Below, piece by piece: positions 34,061-46,166 of a DNA stretch of 64,000 nucleotides. The notes beneath the pieces are model-generated. The model saw only the letters and a list, made by a program, of their open reading frames with translations, searched no databases and was not told the DNA's origin. Both the position numbers and the translations under genes were made by a program. Source of the DNA: Morinoia aosen (Eukaryota; Arthropoda; Malacostraca; Amphipoda; Talitridae); contig CM059558.1 of assembly GCA_030386875.1 (NCBI GenBank), positions 62,001-126,000 of the forward strand. Reading direction: 5' to 3'. Every line of letters begins with the position of its first letter. Positions within the stretch are counted from its first letter, which is position 1.

Positions 34061-34814
34061 AATTTTGTATAATAAAAACACTGGAAGTTCTCCTTTTCCC
34101 ACAAGAAATGAGGAAGAAAGTGTAATACGCGGTTTTATAGATAATCTTAGACTGATTGGCCCTAGAAAAAAATTCGAAGCTCAATTTGCGGATTTTAATC
34201 CTTAGTATAGGTGACACGACTGTTGTATCTATGGGAATTAGCACTCTTAAGGGGAGGTATCTAGCTGAGAAATAGGTAAGGCCTCTTTTTTGTTGAAATA
34301 AATGTTTTGTTCTGTCAAGGCCCGCTTTGTGTCGGTTCACTGCTGCCCTGTTCACATGCGCCTCTAACTTTCTTTCAGAGCTTATATTTTCTTTGAAACA
34401 GCGTTTTCCGATTCTCAAGCCATTTTCGGTGAAAAATCAGGGGATCTCTAATATTTTCTTGAACGAAATTGACGACGAAAACGTAAGGGTTAATAGCCTC
34501 ACGATATTCTTTCACCTTTTCACTCAACGTTTCCGTAAGCGATAGATTTTTTTGGCATTTCAATGCACGGTCGCACATCAGGAAAAACTAAAAATTTGAC
34601 TCGTATTTATTCTTAAATTCCGAATAAATTGCCATGAAATTCTTTCAAGAAAGGGTAAAAATCAGCAAGTTTAATTTGGAGTTTCTCCAGGGGTGAAGAT
34701 TGACTTTAAAACCGCGTTTTCCAATTCTCAGGTCATTGCGAGAAAGAAATCAGGGAATTTTTAACATTGATATAAAACGAAATTTTCGTCAAATATGCAA
34801 TATGAACGTGGAAT
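34061..34814. other. Unassigned sequence
   Basis: Part near 34205-34330 resembles a family A tail ('tatctatgggaattagcac'), and the words 'cgttttccgattctcaag' and 'cgttttccaattctcagg' at about 34404 and 34717 mark a diverged direct duplication some 313 bp apart. No gene seen. Confidence 0.45.
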
Positions 34815-35205
34815 GAACGTCCTAGTACGGTTAGCATTACCCGTGATGAACTGTTAACGGTATCCCCAGGAGCACTGCAAGGATTAGTTATCCCAGGGGT
34901 AATATGTGTGGTCCCGAGCTAAGAGTTAGGTGGGAAATTTGTTGTTGAAATACAATTTCATTTTGTTATTTGACGGACTTTTTTTCGCTTCACTACTGTC
35001 CTGGTTTCCTGCACCTCTGACTTTTCAACTTTTGTCTTATTTCATTTACTTCCTTCTCAGCTTACTGTTTCTGTGCGCACGGGATCCTGTGCGGGAATAA
35101 ACCTTATGCATAGATTCCTCTCTTCTCTAACTCCAATCTTAATGGCACCTCCATCTTTATTCTATTTGAACCTCCCTGGTGTGGTAGTGGAGGCTGAAGC
35201 AACTT
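34815..35205 (-). repeat. Dispersed repeat family A, inverted, most complete tail
   Basis: The reverse complement carries all family A blocks. The tail (34815-34930) has 'gtcctagtacggttagcatt', 'ggtatccccaggagcac' and 'tatcccaggggtaata'. The body then has 'gcgcacgggatcctgtgcgg' and 'ccttatgcatagattcc'. Confidence 0.75.
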
Positions 35206-35849
35206 CAGGAATATTAGACGAAAAATTGTGCATTTCCAGTTACCCATGAAATAGTACGTTTTTTGCAAGTAATCAGTAAAAATAGGTCGGTCCTAATGGA
35301 AACCTAATCAAGCTAGAAGGTATTAAAGGCTCATTAGAAAAAAAATATTTTTGAAAGGCGATCCTGATGGACGCCTACAAAGCGAAATGTATAACCTAAC
35401 GTCGTAAAATATAGCTATACGCAGCGTACTACAAAGAAGAGCAGTAATAGAATGGTGCATAGAGGATCTAGGTGTGTTTAGGGTGCATTACCTCAAAGCA
35501 GAGCTAGTCATAGATACTCCAAATGTATCTAGATACGAAATACATGGCCAAAATAAATAGATACTTTTCCTTTATTTCTCTCTGTCTCACTACTTCATCG
35601 TACAACAAACACCAAAAACCCTTATAACACTAACATAAAAACGCAGGAGGATTTTATCTACTGGAATATATACAAATAATATCTATTCCATTCGTTATAG
35701 ATCTTCAGCAATATTATAGATAATTAACCCAGTTGACATAAAACTATAGGATGGAAAAGCTACCTGCTGAGTATAACATAAAATTGGCAGCTTTTTAATA
35801 ATACATTATATAAAATAAACATAAATGATAAATTGATAATATTCAACTG
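35206..35849. other. Unassigned AT-rich sequence
   Basis: No ORF or repeat recognised. Confidence 0.4.
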
Positions 35850-36065
35850 TTCGGACACTTGGACGGTCGAACGCAGATCATTCAACTCTTTATATCGTGT
35901 AAAGATCTGATGTTGGAGCGATCTGATCTGCCAAAACATTTACTGAATGAAGTAATCGTATCAAATTCAGTAAATGTTCTGGCCGATCAGATGGCCATAA
36001 CATCAGATTCTTTACATGATATAAAGAGACTAAGAGTTGAATGCTCAGCGTCCGAGCACTTCATA
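35850..36065. repeat. Imperfect hairpin, arms about 95 bp
   Basis: The left arm includes 'cattcaactctttatatcgt' and 'gtaaagatctgatgtt', and the right arm their inverse 'atgatataaagagac', 'agagttgaatg' and 'aacatcagattctttac'. The loop is about 15 bp near 35955. It may be a MITE or a hairpin-RNA source. No coding content. Confidence 0.75.
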
Positions 36066-36283
36066 ATTACCATTCACAATACTTTCAAAAGAAGTACAAC
36101 TCTAAATCTAAATAAACCCTAATTATAATGTGATTTTTACATCGTTGATCTACTAATCGCAATAAGAGCAGTTTTGGTATTTAAACAAATTTTATTGCTC
36201 CTCAGCAATACCAGTCTCTCGAACATGGAATCTTGCGCAACCATGCCCCCCTTGTGCGTCGCCTTTTGAACCGTCTCCTCATG

Positions 36284-36480
36284 AGTGAGCAGAAATGCTG
36301 TGCTGGTGTGCAAATGAACAGTTCACTCAGTGGTGCACATGGTACGTAGTCAACGTGTTGAACAAAAAGAAAAGCTACAAGAGGCCACTCTCCAACCACA
36401 ACGAAGGCGTCCAAAATAAGGAAGGAGGAAGGCATCACTCACACACAACACAGGTTGAAGAAGACTCGGCTTCAACTTCC
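36284..36480 (+). repeat. Dispersed repeat D copy 3 joined to a family A 5' fragment
   Basis: 'gctggtgtgcaaatgaacag' and 'cagtggtgcacatggtacgt' match part D. From 36384, 'gaggccactctccaaccaca', 'aataaggaaggaggaaggc' and 'gttgaagaaga' resemble the 5' part of family A. Confidence 0.5.
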
Positions 36481-36734
36481 ACATTGACGCGGGGTAAACT
36501 GACGTTCTGTATTCAAATCAAATTCAAGTCAGTTGTAGTGAGCAATTTTGGAAGTAGCCAACATTAATTGGAACTTACCTTCGTTCAGCTTTGACTGAGA
36601 ATTCGTTGGGATTTCTGGAGTTCAACAACCCCACAATTTTTTCGGAAAATATCAGGATAAATTAAAAAATACTAAAATGTAATTTAAACAATTTTAATAA
36701 CAAACAATTTATTTACCACAGGTGATACAGAGGT

Positions 36735-36845
36735 AGAATTTTACTTAAGTCTAGTACAATGGTCAAATTTGAGTATAGCTACCTGTGGGCCCGAATAAGT
36801 TCAGCGACTTCTAGGGCATCCTACCATCACGTTATTCTAGGGTGT
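36735..36845 (+). repeat. Dispersed repeat E, copy 2
   Basis: 'gtacaatggtcaaatttgag', 'ctgtgggcccgaataagttc' and 'agggcatcctaccatcac' match 30110-30200 closely. Confidence 0.65.
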
Positions 36846-37090
36846 ACAAAAAAGTTTAACCTAGTTCACTTAACCTAGTTTCGCATTAGACTGATCATTG
36901 AGATAATTAACTCGATATTTTATGCTGTATTTTACAATATAGGTCAAGTCGGCTATATTTAACAGTATGTTCGATAAAACGATTCAAGAGCAGAGAGAAG
37001 ATTGGTTATGGTACACAAGGCAAGTTACATTATGACATTATCATTAGTTACATGTAGGAGGCAAGATTTCGACACGGTGATCTTACACGA

Positions 37091-39075
37091 CTAGTATTCT
37101 GATAGGAAGTGAGACTCAAGATGTCTTTTGAATACTTTGTACGAATTACATTCACGGATCTCTGCAGGTATAGAGTTCCAAGTTTTGGTTCCAACGAAGA
37201 GAATACTGTGTTGCGACATGGCCTTTGAATAATAAGGAAGCATGAATTTACTTCTATTTCGGGTTAAATGGTCGTGATGACCAGTTTGCGCAGTCAATAA
37301 TTGTCTTAGGCTATTGTCGCCATCATTTCTTAATGTTTTGTAAATGAAATTACAGATGGAGATTTTGTAGAGATCCGAAAGTTTAAGTATTTGTAAATTT
37401 TTGAAAGAATCATTTGTGTGAGCATTATATTCTAGGTTCTTTACCGCTCTGACAGCCCTTTTCTGCAGAGTAAAAATTTTGTCGGTTTTATTTTTATCAG
37501 TTCCGTGCCATGCTTCTATTCCGTATTGCAAGTATGGAGAAATGAGCGTTCGGTAGAGCATTTGTAAAGCTGTTTCAGGCAGAAAATTTTTAACTTTATT
37601 TAGGATTCCGATGGATTTTGATAATTTAGAACTAATATGAGTGATGTGCTCTTTGAAGGTCAGATTTTTATCTATTATGATGCCCAGAAACTTACATGAG
37701 TTGGTTTCTTCGATTTCACCTTCGCCAATTTTAATGCATGGGAGAGATACATCTTTCTTGTATGAGAAAGTAATATAATTTGTTTCATCGATATTTAGGC
37801 TGATTTTATTAGCTTTGAGCCACGATGAAACCTTGTGAAGTTCAGTATTTATACTCTCCACAATCATAGCAGGATTTTGGTTCGGAAGGACCGCAGAAAG
37901 CGTACTGTCATCGGCAAAAAGTATGAATTTGAAAAATGATGTAGATTTTACAATATCATTGATAAAAATCAGAAACATGAGAGGCCCGAGAACAGATCCT
38001 TGTGGAACTCCATGGCTAATTGTCTGTGGGTCTGATTTTGCGTCGTCAATGACAACGTATTGCTTCCGATTTGTTAGGTATGATCTGAACCAATCATGGG
38101 TAATCCCTCGAATGCCATAACAGTGTAGTTTCGATAATAGTATTTTATGGTCCACACAATCAAATGCTTTTCGGAAGTCAAGAAATACAGAGAAGATAGG
38201 CTTTCCTTCATCTATATTAGAATAGAGGAATTGTAAATGATTTAATATAGCCTGTGTTGTTGATTTTTTAGAGCGAAAACCGTATTGTTTATCGTAAAGA
38301 AATGATTTTTGTTCAAAATAAGAGTACACTTTTTTATACACAATCTTTTCGAATACTTTGCTAATAATTGGTAGAATGGAGATAGGTCGATAATTGTTTA
38401 CACAGGTTTTTTACCACTTTTAAAGATAGGGGTTACTCTAGCAACTTTGAGGGAGTTCGGGAAAGTGCCTAGTAAGAGAGACTGGTTAATAATATTTGAT
38501 ATCAGTGGGGCTACAATGTCAGCAATAACTTTAAGTACTTTAGTCGGAAACGTTTGTAACCCACTCGATTTATTTTTCATGTTGTTTATGCACGTAATTA
38601 CATCGGAGGAGTTTGTAGGCGTAAAGAAAAAGGAGTTCTCGAATATGATCCATAAATTCCAGGTGATCAGTAGGTTCACTTGGAATACCATCAGCTATTG
38701 TTTTCCCTACGTTTACGAAGAAGTTGTTAAAGAGATTAGCAATTTCTTTCTTCTCATGATATTTTACATTATCTTGAACAACATATTCAATTTTCTTTTT
38801 ATCGGCATTATTCGGTTTACAGCAGGAGTTAAGGAGATGCCAAGTCTTTTTAACGTCAGTTTTGAATTGAGTAAACTTGAGCGTAAAGTAGTTCTTTTTT
38901 GATGTTCTTATCTGGTTTGTTACATAGTTTCTAAATCGGTTATATGTTTCTCTAGATATTCGTCCTTCGCAAAGGAGGGCTAGGTACGCTTGACGTTTCT
39001 TTATATTTATCACGATGTCTCTAGTAATCCAGGGCTTTTGTTTATTTTTCGGGGTAACTGTACGAGTTACAATTA
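37091..39075 (-). pseudogene. 5'-truncated CR1/L2-type LINE reverse transcriptase with two frameshifts
   Basis: The minus-strand coding region starts abruptly near 39075 in the linker between endonuclease and RT (NKQKPWITRDIVINIKKRQA), so the endonuclease is missing. The frame shifts near 38640 (DHIRE to NSFFFTPTNSS) and shifts back near 38395 (IFKSGKKP to NNYRPISILP). The remaining 416 residues are open: FLDFRKAFDCVDHKIL, SHGVPQGSVLGP, FILFADDSTLS (catalytic FADD) and CKFLGIIIDKNLTF, to the stop at 37091. 5' truncation is the normal outcome of target-primed reverse transcription. It is diverged from the LINE at 52-58 kb and belongs to another lineage. Confidence 0.88.
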
Positions 39076-39654
39076 GGCAACACTGATTTATATTAGAATG
39101 TGTTTTATATTAGATTTATATTATATAAAGTGTCCAAGTTCCATAAACAACGGATCATATTTTCAAAAAATAACCTAACCTAACTTAGACAACAGGTAAA
39201 CATACCTTAGCAAGGACGGTGGACTCTCGGAAGAAGTTAAATAAATGCTTGAAAACGTTGTAAACGGGGCACTTCCTTCGTCCAGAGATGCGAATCAAAT
39301 CGTAATGCTGCAAATACGCTGATAGCGACACTTCACTATTCAATAAATGCTCAAGATCTTTTCATTAATGTACTAACAAACGTGATATTATTTTCTGGAA
39401 ATGAAGAAGGAAATCCGAAAATTACATATAATAAAATGTGTTTCAAATCTAATTTTACGCATACTTAGCTAGTATCACCAAAACTGCACTATAGTTAAGA
39501 AAATAATGCATGTTGTAGCTGAACTCAAGAAATGCCAATTCATTGAAATTGAGTCAGACGACTGGTCGGTCAGCACCACTCAGAAAATTCCCTCCGTGTA
39601 CACCGGCGGCCCACGTCGCAGTGAAAGTGTCAACACTTTCGCTGCAGGCGGAGG
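39076..39654. other. Unassigned AT-rich sequence
   Basis: No gene recognised. It includes the LINE truncation point. Confidence 0.4.
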
Positions 39655-40185
39655 TCAATGTTAAATTTAGTGCGTCAACGATTTTGATTTTTTTGTATAT
39701 TAACGTAATTGGAGACATTTTAAAACGTTTTGCATGTATGATATTGTGCTCGCAAATGCTTATAGTTTTCGAGACATAGCATAAATAACGTTCAGGTAAG
39801 AATAGCATCAACGACTGTTTCGATATGGCTCTTCCGGCGGATGGTGGATTCGTAATACGCGCAGTTTATTGGCGGGAAAAACCGGTTGTTTCGGTATGAC
39901 AAAGTTAAGTTATTTTAGGTTTACTTAGGTTAGTTTATTTCACTAACCTAACTTTACCTCACCTAACCTCACCTATTGTTATGTTAGTACCGTACTTTAG
40001 CTTACTTGGGTGTCCGTTTGTTCAGGTTTACATACGATTTTCACTAAGTTACATACCTCGAAAAGTAAGCATTTGGGAGCACAATATCATTCGTGTAATA
40101 TCTATAAAAATGTCTCCAATTGCATAAGTATGGAAACGAAATTTCAAAATCGTTGACGCGCTAAATTCAATATTAGCCCAGGAGG
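39655..40185. repeat. Diverged foldback, arms about 125 bp
   Basis: The left arm (39655-39780) has 'gcgtcaacgattttga', 'aattggagacatttt', 'gatattgtgctcgcaaatgc' and 'ttcgagacat'. The right arm (40055-40180) has the inverse of each in mirrored order. About 270 bp of spacer contains a 'cctaacctaacctcacc'-like run. The arms are similar but not identical, suggesting an old inverted element. Confidence 0.7.
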
Positions 40186-41002
40186 ATAACCTGAAGTTCA
40201 ATATTCAAATTTAATCAAGTCAGTTTCAGCGTACAATATCTACAAACACCAACACTACATGCATTGTGCCTTCGTTTTGTTTCGATTAAGACCGCATGAA
40301 AATTTAAGCGACGATCACAGGTATTTTTAGCAGTGTTGAGAAAATCACCTCAGTGACTTAAGGCGCGTGATCCATTCAGTTGATGTTTGCTACTTTCAAA
40401 ATCGCTTGACAAGCTGACTTTACATTTGAATTGAACATTGAACTTTAGTTTAACCCATCGCGGGAAATGCGTTAAGTATTTTATTGTGCTGATCAGAAGA
40501 CGGTCCCTCAACAGCTGCCCGCCACAAGCCTTTAGCTCTGCCGAGCTCTAACACGTTTTCTTTCACAGAAAATTTCAGCAAGCGGAAATGTCTTCAGGCG
40601 TAAACCCTTTCGTTCCCGACGGGACCTCCAGTTCTCGTTGAGCGTTGAGGGAATTTGCCGGCTCTTATGAACTCCAGTTCCCATCGCGCTATTCTTTATA
40701 ATTAAATAATTCTTTCGTAAGTAGAAGTGGTGATGAGTGAAATAAACATGAAATAAAACATATCAATCGACAACATTAGCAAAAGTTACCAATTTCTTAC
40801 TCTGGGAATGAAAAGTTAAGGTAAACAGGGATTTGCAATCAACTCAACTCAAAATGTTGAGTGAATTCTCGCTCTTTTTTAACAATTTGAAAGTTAAAGT
40901 TGAAAAACAAACCAGAATTTGTATCGAGAGGGCACTCGGTCGTGCACATTCAATATCGCTGTGTTGTGGTAGACGCCAATTTCTCTTTACTTGTGTCTCG
41001 TT
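40186..41002. other. Unassigned sequence
   Basis: No coding or repeat feature was recognised up to the 30-bp minisatellite. Confidence 0.4.
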
Positions 41003-41396
41003 CCATGTTTATATTCCTTGGGTCCTAAACATCCATGTTTATATTTCTTGGGTCCTAAACATCCATGTTTATATTCCTTGGGTCCTAAACATCCATGTTT
41101 ATACTCCTTGGGTCCTAAACATCCATGTTTATATTCCTTGGGTCCTAAACATCCATGTTTATATTCCTTGGGTCCTAAACATCCATGTTTATATTCCTTG
41201 GGTCCTAAACATCCATGTTTATATTCCTTGAGTCCGAAACATCCATGTTTATATTCCTTGGGTCCTAAACATCCATTTTTATATTCCTTGTGCCTAAACA
41301 TCCATGTTTTTATTCCTTGGGTCCTAAACATCCATGTTTATATTCCTTGGGACCTAAACATCCATGTTTATATTCCTTGGGTCCTAAACACAAACG
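41003..41396 (+). repeat. 30-bp minisatellite, about 13 units
   Basis: The unit contains 'ccatgtttatattccttggg' and 'tcctaaacat'. The first units are exactly 30 bp; a 1-bp deletion occurs near 41290. Because 30 is a multiple of 3, both strands show long repeat ORFs (HVYIPWVLNI on +, GCLGPKEYKH on -), which are by-products. Confidence 0.93.
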
Positions 41397-41699
41397 TACT
41401 CTGGGATCATGCGCCCTACACACACACACACCCTAGGTTCCTAGATGCAACATTTAACTAAAATTAACTCAAAATTGGTATCGTGAGGCAATAGTGTAAT
41501 GAGTTACGTTCCATATTGTGGCCTAATGGGCCCCGTAGTAGGGCGCCCCATAAAAATGAATTAGAAAATTTTGGCGATGATATTTCATCGACTAAGATCT
41601 GTGTCATTATGAGCGACGCATTCTTACTGCACTTTTCAAGTAATCACTTCTTTCATGAGTACCTATAACAGCCCAATTTTTGCTACGATATATGTATTG
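41397..41699. other. Unassigned sequence with a small shared repeat
   Basis: 'cgtactctgggatcatgcgc' and the following CA-rich run (41395-41445) recur as 'cgtactctggggttatgcgc' at 51309-51345. No gene seen. Confidence 0.45.
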
Positions 41700-41885
41700 A
41701 ACCATAGGTTACTTAGACGGGTAGTGATTGACCGTCAACGACGGTACGAACAAGCGTTGACGTTGCAAAAAGTTTCAACGTTTTCGAAATCTTACGACTG
41801 ATGTCTAGAATCTTATGACTGAAGTCTAATCTTACGACTGATGACAACTCTTACGACTGATGTCAAATCTTACGACAAATCTTAG
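41700..41885 (+). repeat. Second copy of the minisatellite-bearing element, short decayed array
   Basis: 'gattgaccgtcaacgacgg', 'tacgaacaagcgttgacg' and then about five degenerate units of the 19-bp repeat (cttacgactgatgtc variants) match the flank and array at 27.43-28.36 kb. Confidence 0.7.
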
Positions 41886-43447
41886 AGTTCACAAAGAAAC
41901 AAACGCACAAAATAATAATTCTATTCCTGACTGCTGTCCTGTACGCAGGCGAAACAGCTGCGGAATTTCTATTAGTACCGAGTTTTACTTCTCATTGCGT
42001 CGATTTCAACTCGTCCACTTCATAAATACCATGGAGCTAGGATATATGGAGGGAGCATAGCGCACTCCGATCGGGCTCAATTTGGCTGCAAAAGTTGAAA
42101 GACTCGGGCACTCTCAATGCCCGACACGTCACAATTCTGAGCAAACCGCAGACGCTTGGCTGAAGTTGGCTCTACCCACCTTCCTCAAGGCCCGTCAACA
42201 CTATCAAACACTTCGTCAATCACGAACACACCAAAACGTGAACAAAAACACAATCTTTTCCGAATCGTGTCCAGACGTCCAGACTATACGCTTTCAGCGG
42301 AGAGAAGTTGTTCGCGGGCAACATGTAAACAAACAATACTGCTTCCCAAGTAAGTTTTGTTTAATTGATGCATATAATTGGTAAATTTAATTTTGTGAGA
42401 GTTAGTAACCATAGTTTATCTGTGTGGGCATGTGTGAACATAAAATATTAAGAATCACTGATATATTATGAGAATATTTCGAATACTATCAGTGTGACAG
42501 TAGTAAGATGGGATCAGCTGATGTCCTTGATCATTTTCAATGCTCTTCATGAAGTTTAAATTTTTGGACTTGAGCTTAAAACTTTAAAATATGCTCCTAC
42601 TCTGCCTATAGAATATTTTTTTTCACTTTTTGTGACCTAAATTTTCTATAAGAGGTGAAAAATGCTCATATTTTTCATTTGGTCATGAAATATTCCTACA
42701 ATATTTGAAGTAATTTACTGAATTTATTTATTTTTTTTCTGTTTAATTAAGCCAACAATTTATTTCAAAAATTTAAAATTTAGTTTATGCATTTTATTGG
42801 TGTCTTAAACTATATGCAGTATCTTTACTTTCTGTGCACATTTTTGAAGCATCCATTACTCAGTCAAGCATACCAGAATTTATTTCCACTATTGCGCAAT
42901 AAATTTTTGTGTGCTTTTCTGTGATATTTTTCTGAGAACATTATTAACACCTAGATCTCTTATAACTACTAAACATATCTAAGAAATAGTTCTAAGGGAA
43001 GAATTTGAGAACTCAAAGCTGAATGTCAAGCAGACCATCTTTATATTGAAATTTTTTTTGCTTGTTAAGGACCAAATTTTTTTAGTTCATAATCATTTAT
43101 GTCCTCACCTGCTCACTTACATATTTCATGAAAAGTATGACTGTGGAATGTAAGTTATCCATGTAGGCCTATATAATTTTGTGTATAAAATCTGTGTATA
43201 AAAATATAATCCGTGTATGAAAATATATAATGAGATATAATACGTATATAAAAAACAAAAGTATAATAATTATTCTGAATTATTGTTAGACATCTCATGT
43301 TGATTATGAATAATTTGCTCCTATTCAGGACCTCATAACAATTATATTCCACAAATTTTGATGCTAGTACATAATCATTTTAATGTGTTCCTCATGTATG
43401 GATTATTTTTTTACAGGTGGCTGCCATGAGGTGATTCATGCACTTCT
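41886..43447. other. AT-rich sequence, possible 5' region of the second Harbinger-like element
   Basis: No ORF with recognisable domains. A donor-like gtaagt follows 'gcttcccaa' near 42350. 42600-43400 is strongly AT-rich. Confidence 0.35.
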
Positions 43448-43543
43448 CTACAGTATTTGACAAGAATATCAAAGCAGTCGCTCTCTATCATACCTGAAAC
43501 TTGTGAGGCCATTTATACTCTACTTAAGGATGAAAACATGAAG
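43448..43543 (+). pseudogene. Harbinger-type transposase, exon 1 end (fragment)
   Basis: Thirty-two codons read LQYLTRISKQSLSIIPETCE and AIYTLLKDENMK, then donor gtatgc in phase 0. This aligns with IIPETCRAI ... RHQYMK before the phase-0 donor at 2156 in the first Harbinger element, so exon end, phase and protein all agree. An acceptor-like ttttttacag lies at 43407-43416. No DDE exon follows downstream, so it is a fossil. Confidence 0.75.
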
Positions 43544-45162
43544 GTATGCATCCCATTGCGGTGTTGGGTTCAAATATCACTTTGCAATGAGTATTGTAAT
43601 GTTCTTCAAATAGAAAACTAATTTTTCTGGAATATTGAAGCCATTGTGAAATTTGCAGTAGGTTGAAATCTCTTGAAATATGGTAATGAAATGAGTTAAG
43701 TGACCCACGTATCATCATAAATACGGTATTGACTTGGTACAATAGCAGAGCTGAGCACAATGTTTTTGCAACACTGTCTGGTCTTGGGGTGCTACTTGAA
43801 TTGATGAACTCTCGCACAAAAAAGTAGTGGTGTGCTAAGTACATATATATATTTCAATTGTTCTCGTAGTTGATTGTAACCAATTACAATTAGAACTACT
43901 TTGAAACCAAACTAGTTCCATTATTTGTGAACTTTCAGGTGCATGAGCAAAATGTATATTGTGTGAAATCTAGGGGAATCTATATAACCACTGTTTTCTT
44001 CCAGTAATATTGTTCACGTCTCATGAAACGATAATGCATAAACCATCAAAAAATGTTGCGGTGGACTTCCATCTGTAATTCCCTTTGTTGTACCCATTTA
44101 CAGACTCCACAGCACAAGCAGAGTCGGAATCAGCAGCCAGTGATTTCTACCTGAAGTGAAACTTCCCATAAAACTTCTTAAATTTCATGAATTCTTCTCT
44201 AGAGGTTGCATGCCACTTTAGCATCACTATGACGGAGTGAGAAGAGGGCTGGCGGCAGCGGTGGGCGCTGCGGTTTCCTTGGGCTGGCGGCAGCGGTAGG
44301 CGCTGCAACTGAGCTGCTCCGCGATGTGGTGCTGCCGTGCCGCTTTCATCTGTGGAGGCTAGACTGCTGCTGCGTCCTAGAGGTATTATGAACTATAGAC
44401 TGCCTCAACTACCTACATTGGCATTGCACAAATAGCGTCCCCGTGAACTTCCTGTGGACGACTGCAGCGGTACTAGAGACTTCAGAACGAGTTTGTTTTT
44501 GAGGTGGGTCGAAGTGACATGTAGCGCTGGGTTCGGTCGACCTTTTTTGAGAATTTCCCATCAAAAATGTTAATCCTCCATTCCATTCCTTTCTATAATT
44601 TCTGTGTTGGTTGGATTGGAGTTTGGGGTCTTTAATGATAAGGGATTAGGTTTTTTGTACACATGCTAGTATGCCAAGAATGATTATTTTAAACATTTTC
44701 TGGTATTCAAACTACTCTAATTATCGTAATAATCTTTTGATTTAGGGAAGCTATGGTTCAATCTACAAGGTATTTTGCAAAGTAAACGCTGCTATAATAT
44801 CGCCAATGTTTAAATTTATGAACAGCTAAAATATTGCATTTCTTGAATTATAAACTTAACTTCTCTCCGCTTGACATAATTCATTTCCTTGGGACCTTGT
44901 TTGACGTTAATGTTTGTTCACAGCCCGAGCTCGACCCTCCTATTCGTTTGTGCTCGTGGGCCAGCCGTGGTCCTGTCCTGCGCTGCCAAACTTTCCTTGT
45001 TTGGTTTTCCACGACTGGCGAGGGGCATTTGCGCTTCTGGTGTAAATGATTCATGACTTGACAATAATATCAAATTATAATGCATTGGTGTCTAAATACC
45101 TTCCTTCACCGGCCATCATATCATCATGCACATTCGTTTTTCAAATACTTTATGTTTATCAT
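43544..45162. other. Unassigned sequence with a short GC-rich duplication
   Basis: No gene seen. At 44248-44312 'gggctggcggcagcggt' occurs twice, about 35 bp apart, in an otherwise AT-rich region. Confidence 0.45.
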
Positions 45163-45330
45163 CAGGATACAATGACGGTTACCCGGTCAAGTTTGTACCC
45201 ATTTCCGACACCTGGGTAGGATGTATCTGAGTTCTCTCCTTCCCCAACGGGGAGAAATCACTGCATGGCGCTGGGATTAAAAAAACCGACACCTACCCAT
45301 GATGGGTGCATTCTTAATGGGACCATGCTC
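45163..45330 (+). repeat. Dispersed repeat family B, copy 2
   Basis: 'caatgacggttacccggtca', 'cccatttccgacacctggg' and 'caacggggagaaatcac' match 28783-28885 in order, followed here by 'ccgacacctacccatgatgg'. Confidence 0.6.
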
Positions 45331-45510
45331 TCCGGTCGGCCAAAATTTGGTTTTCCATCCATAGATTTTTTTCTATTGGACTTACGTCTATGAAAATTTG
45401 CAGACTACTAGATCTCTAGATTCCCAACAACTTTTCATTCATGAGTTTTTTTGCATTGGGACATAGAAAATGAGTTATTCATGATAAATAAAAAAATATA
45501 TATATATATA

Positions 45511-45822
45511 CCATTCGTTATAATGGGGCCGAAATTTGAAAAGCTAGAGCAATGCGGTTTGTTGCATGCGAAAGTACAACGTATTCTCCAAAAATGTTGG
45601 TTGTGGGTTTTTGAATTTGAATTCATTTTGAATTTATAGAATTTTTTTGAAAAAGCTAAAATCAGAGTTTAAATTTTTTGTAAAAAATCACGGAAAAAAT
45701 TTCACTTGAAAATTTTTGAAAATCAAGTAACCAGCAATTGTAGATTACACCAGTGACTTCCAAATGCAGCAAACCGCATTGCTCTAGCTTTGTAAACTTC
45801 GGCCCCAGTATAACGAATGTCT
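45511..45822. repeat. Inverted repeat, arms about 55 bp
   Basis: 'ccattcgttataatggggcc' and 'gctagagcaatgcggtttg' at 45511-45562 recur inverted at 45768-45822 ('caaaccgcattgctctagc', 'ggccccagtataacgaatg'). The spacer is about 200 bp of A/T-rich sequence. Confidence 0.75.
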
Positions 45823-45865
45823 TGACAACTTACTTGCTTCATGAAACCTATTTTAAAGATAAAAA

Positions 45866-46166
45866 TGCTTCTCCTCCTACAGTTTTTGAGCTTCAGTGAT
45901 GATTTTGGTATCATTGGATGCAGAAAAACAAGGGCTTTACAATGTATTAGTAAGTTTTTCAAAATTCTTTCTTGTTTCAAAGTTATGACGTCATAAAAAT
46001 GAATTTTCTTGTGAATATTTAAATTTTTTTTATTTTTTCATTTTTAATTTTTATATTGAAAATTCGAGGAGAAGCTTTCAAGTTTTTGGAATGTCCACGT
46101 TATTCTGCATCCAATGATACCAAAATCACTACTGTAGCTCAAAAACTATCAGAGAAGAAGCATTTA
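45866..46166. repeat. Second, adjacent inverted repeat, arms about 65 bp
   Basis: 'atgcttctcctcctacag', 'tttttgagcttcagtgatg' and 'attttggtatcattggatgc' recur inverted at 46095-46166. It lies about 40 bp after the preceding inverted repeat. Confidence 0.75.

Noticed and set aside
34815-34930. Ribosomal RNA-like segment ('tatcccaggggtaata')
   Set aside because: The resemblance to rRNA words is limited to a few bases; the segment is the palindromic tail of dispersed family A and recurs in all its copies.
40987-41461. Repeat ORFs of 114-156 codons on both strands
   Set aside because: Both are by-products of a 30-bp tandem repeat; both strands being open argues against coding.
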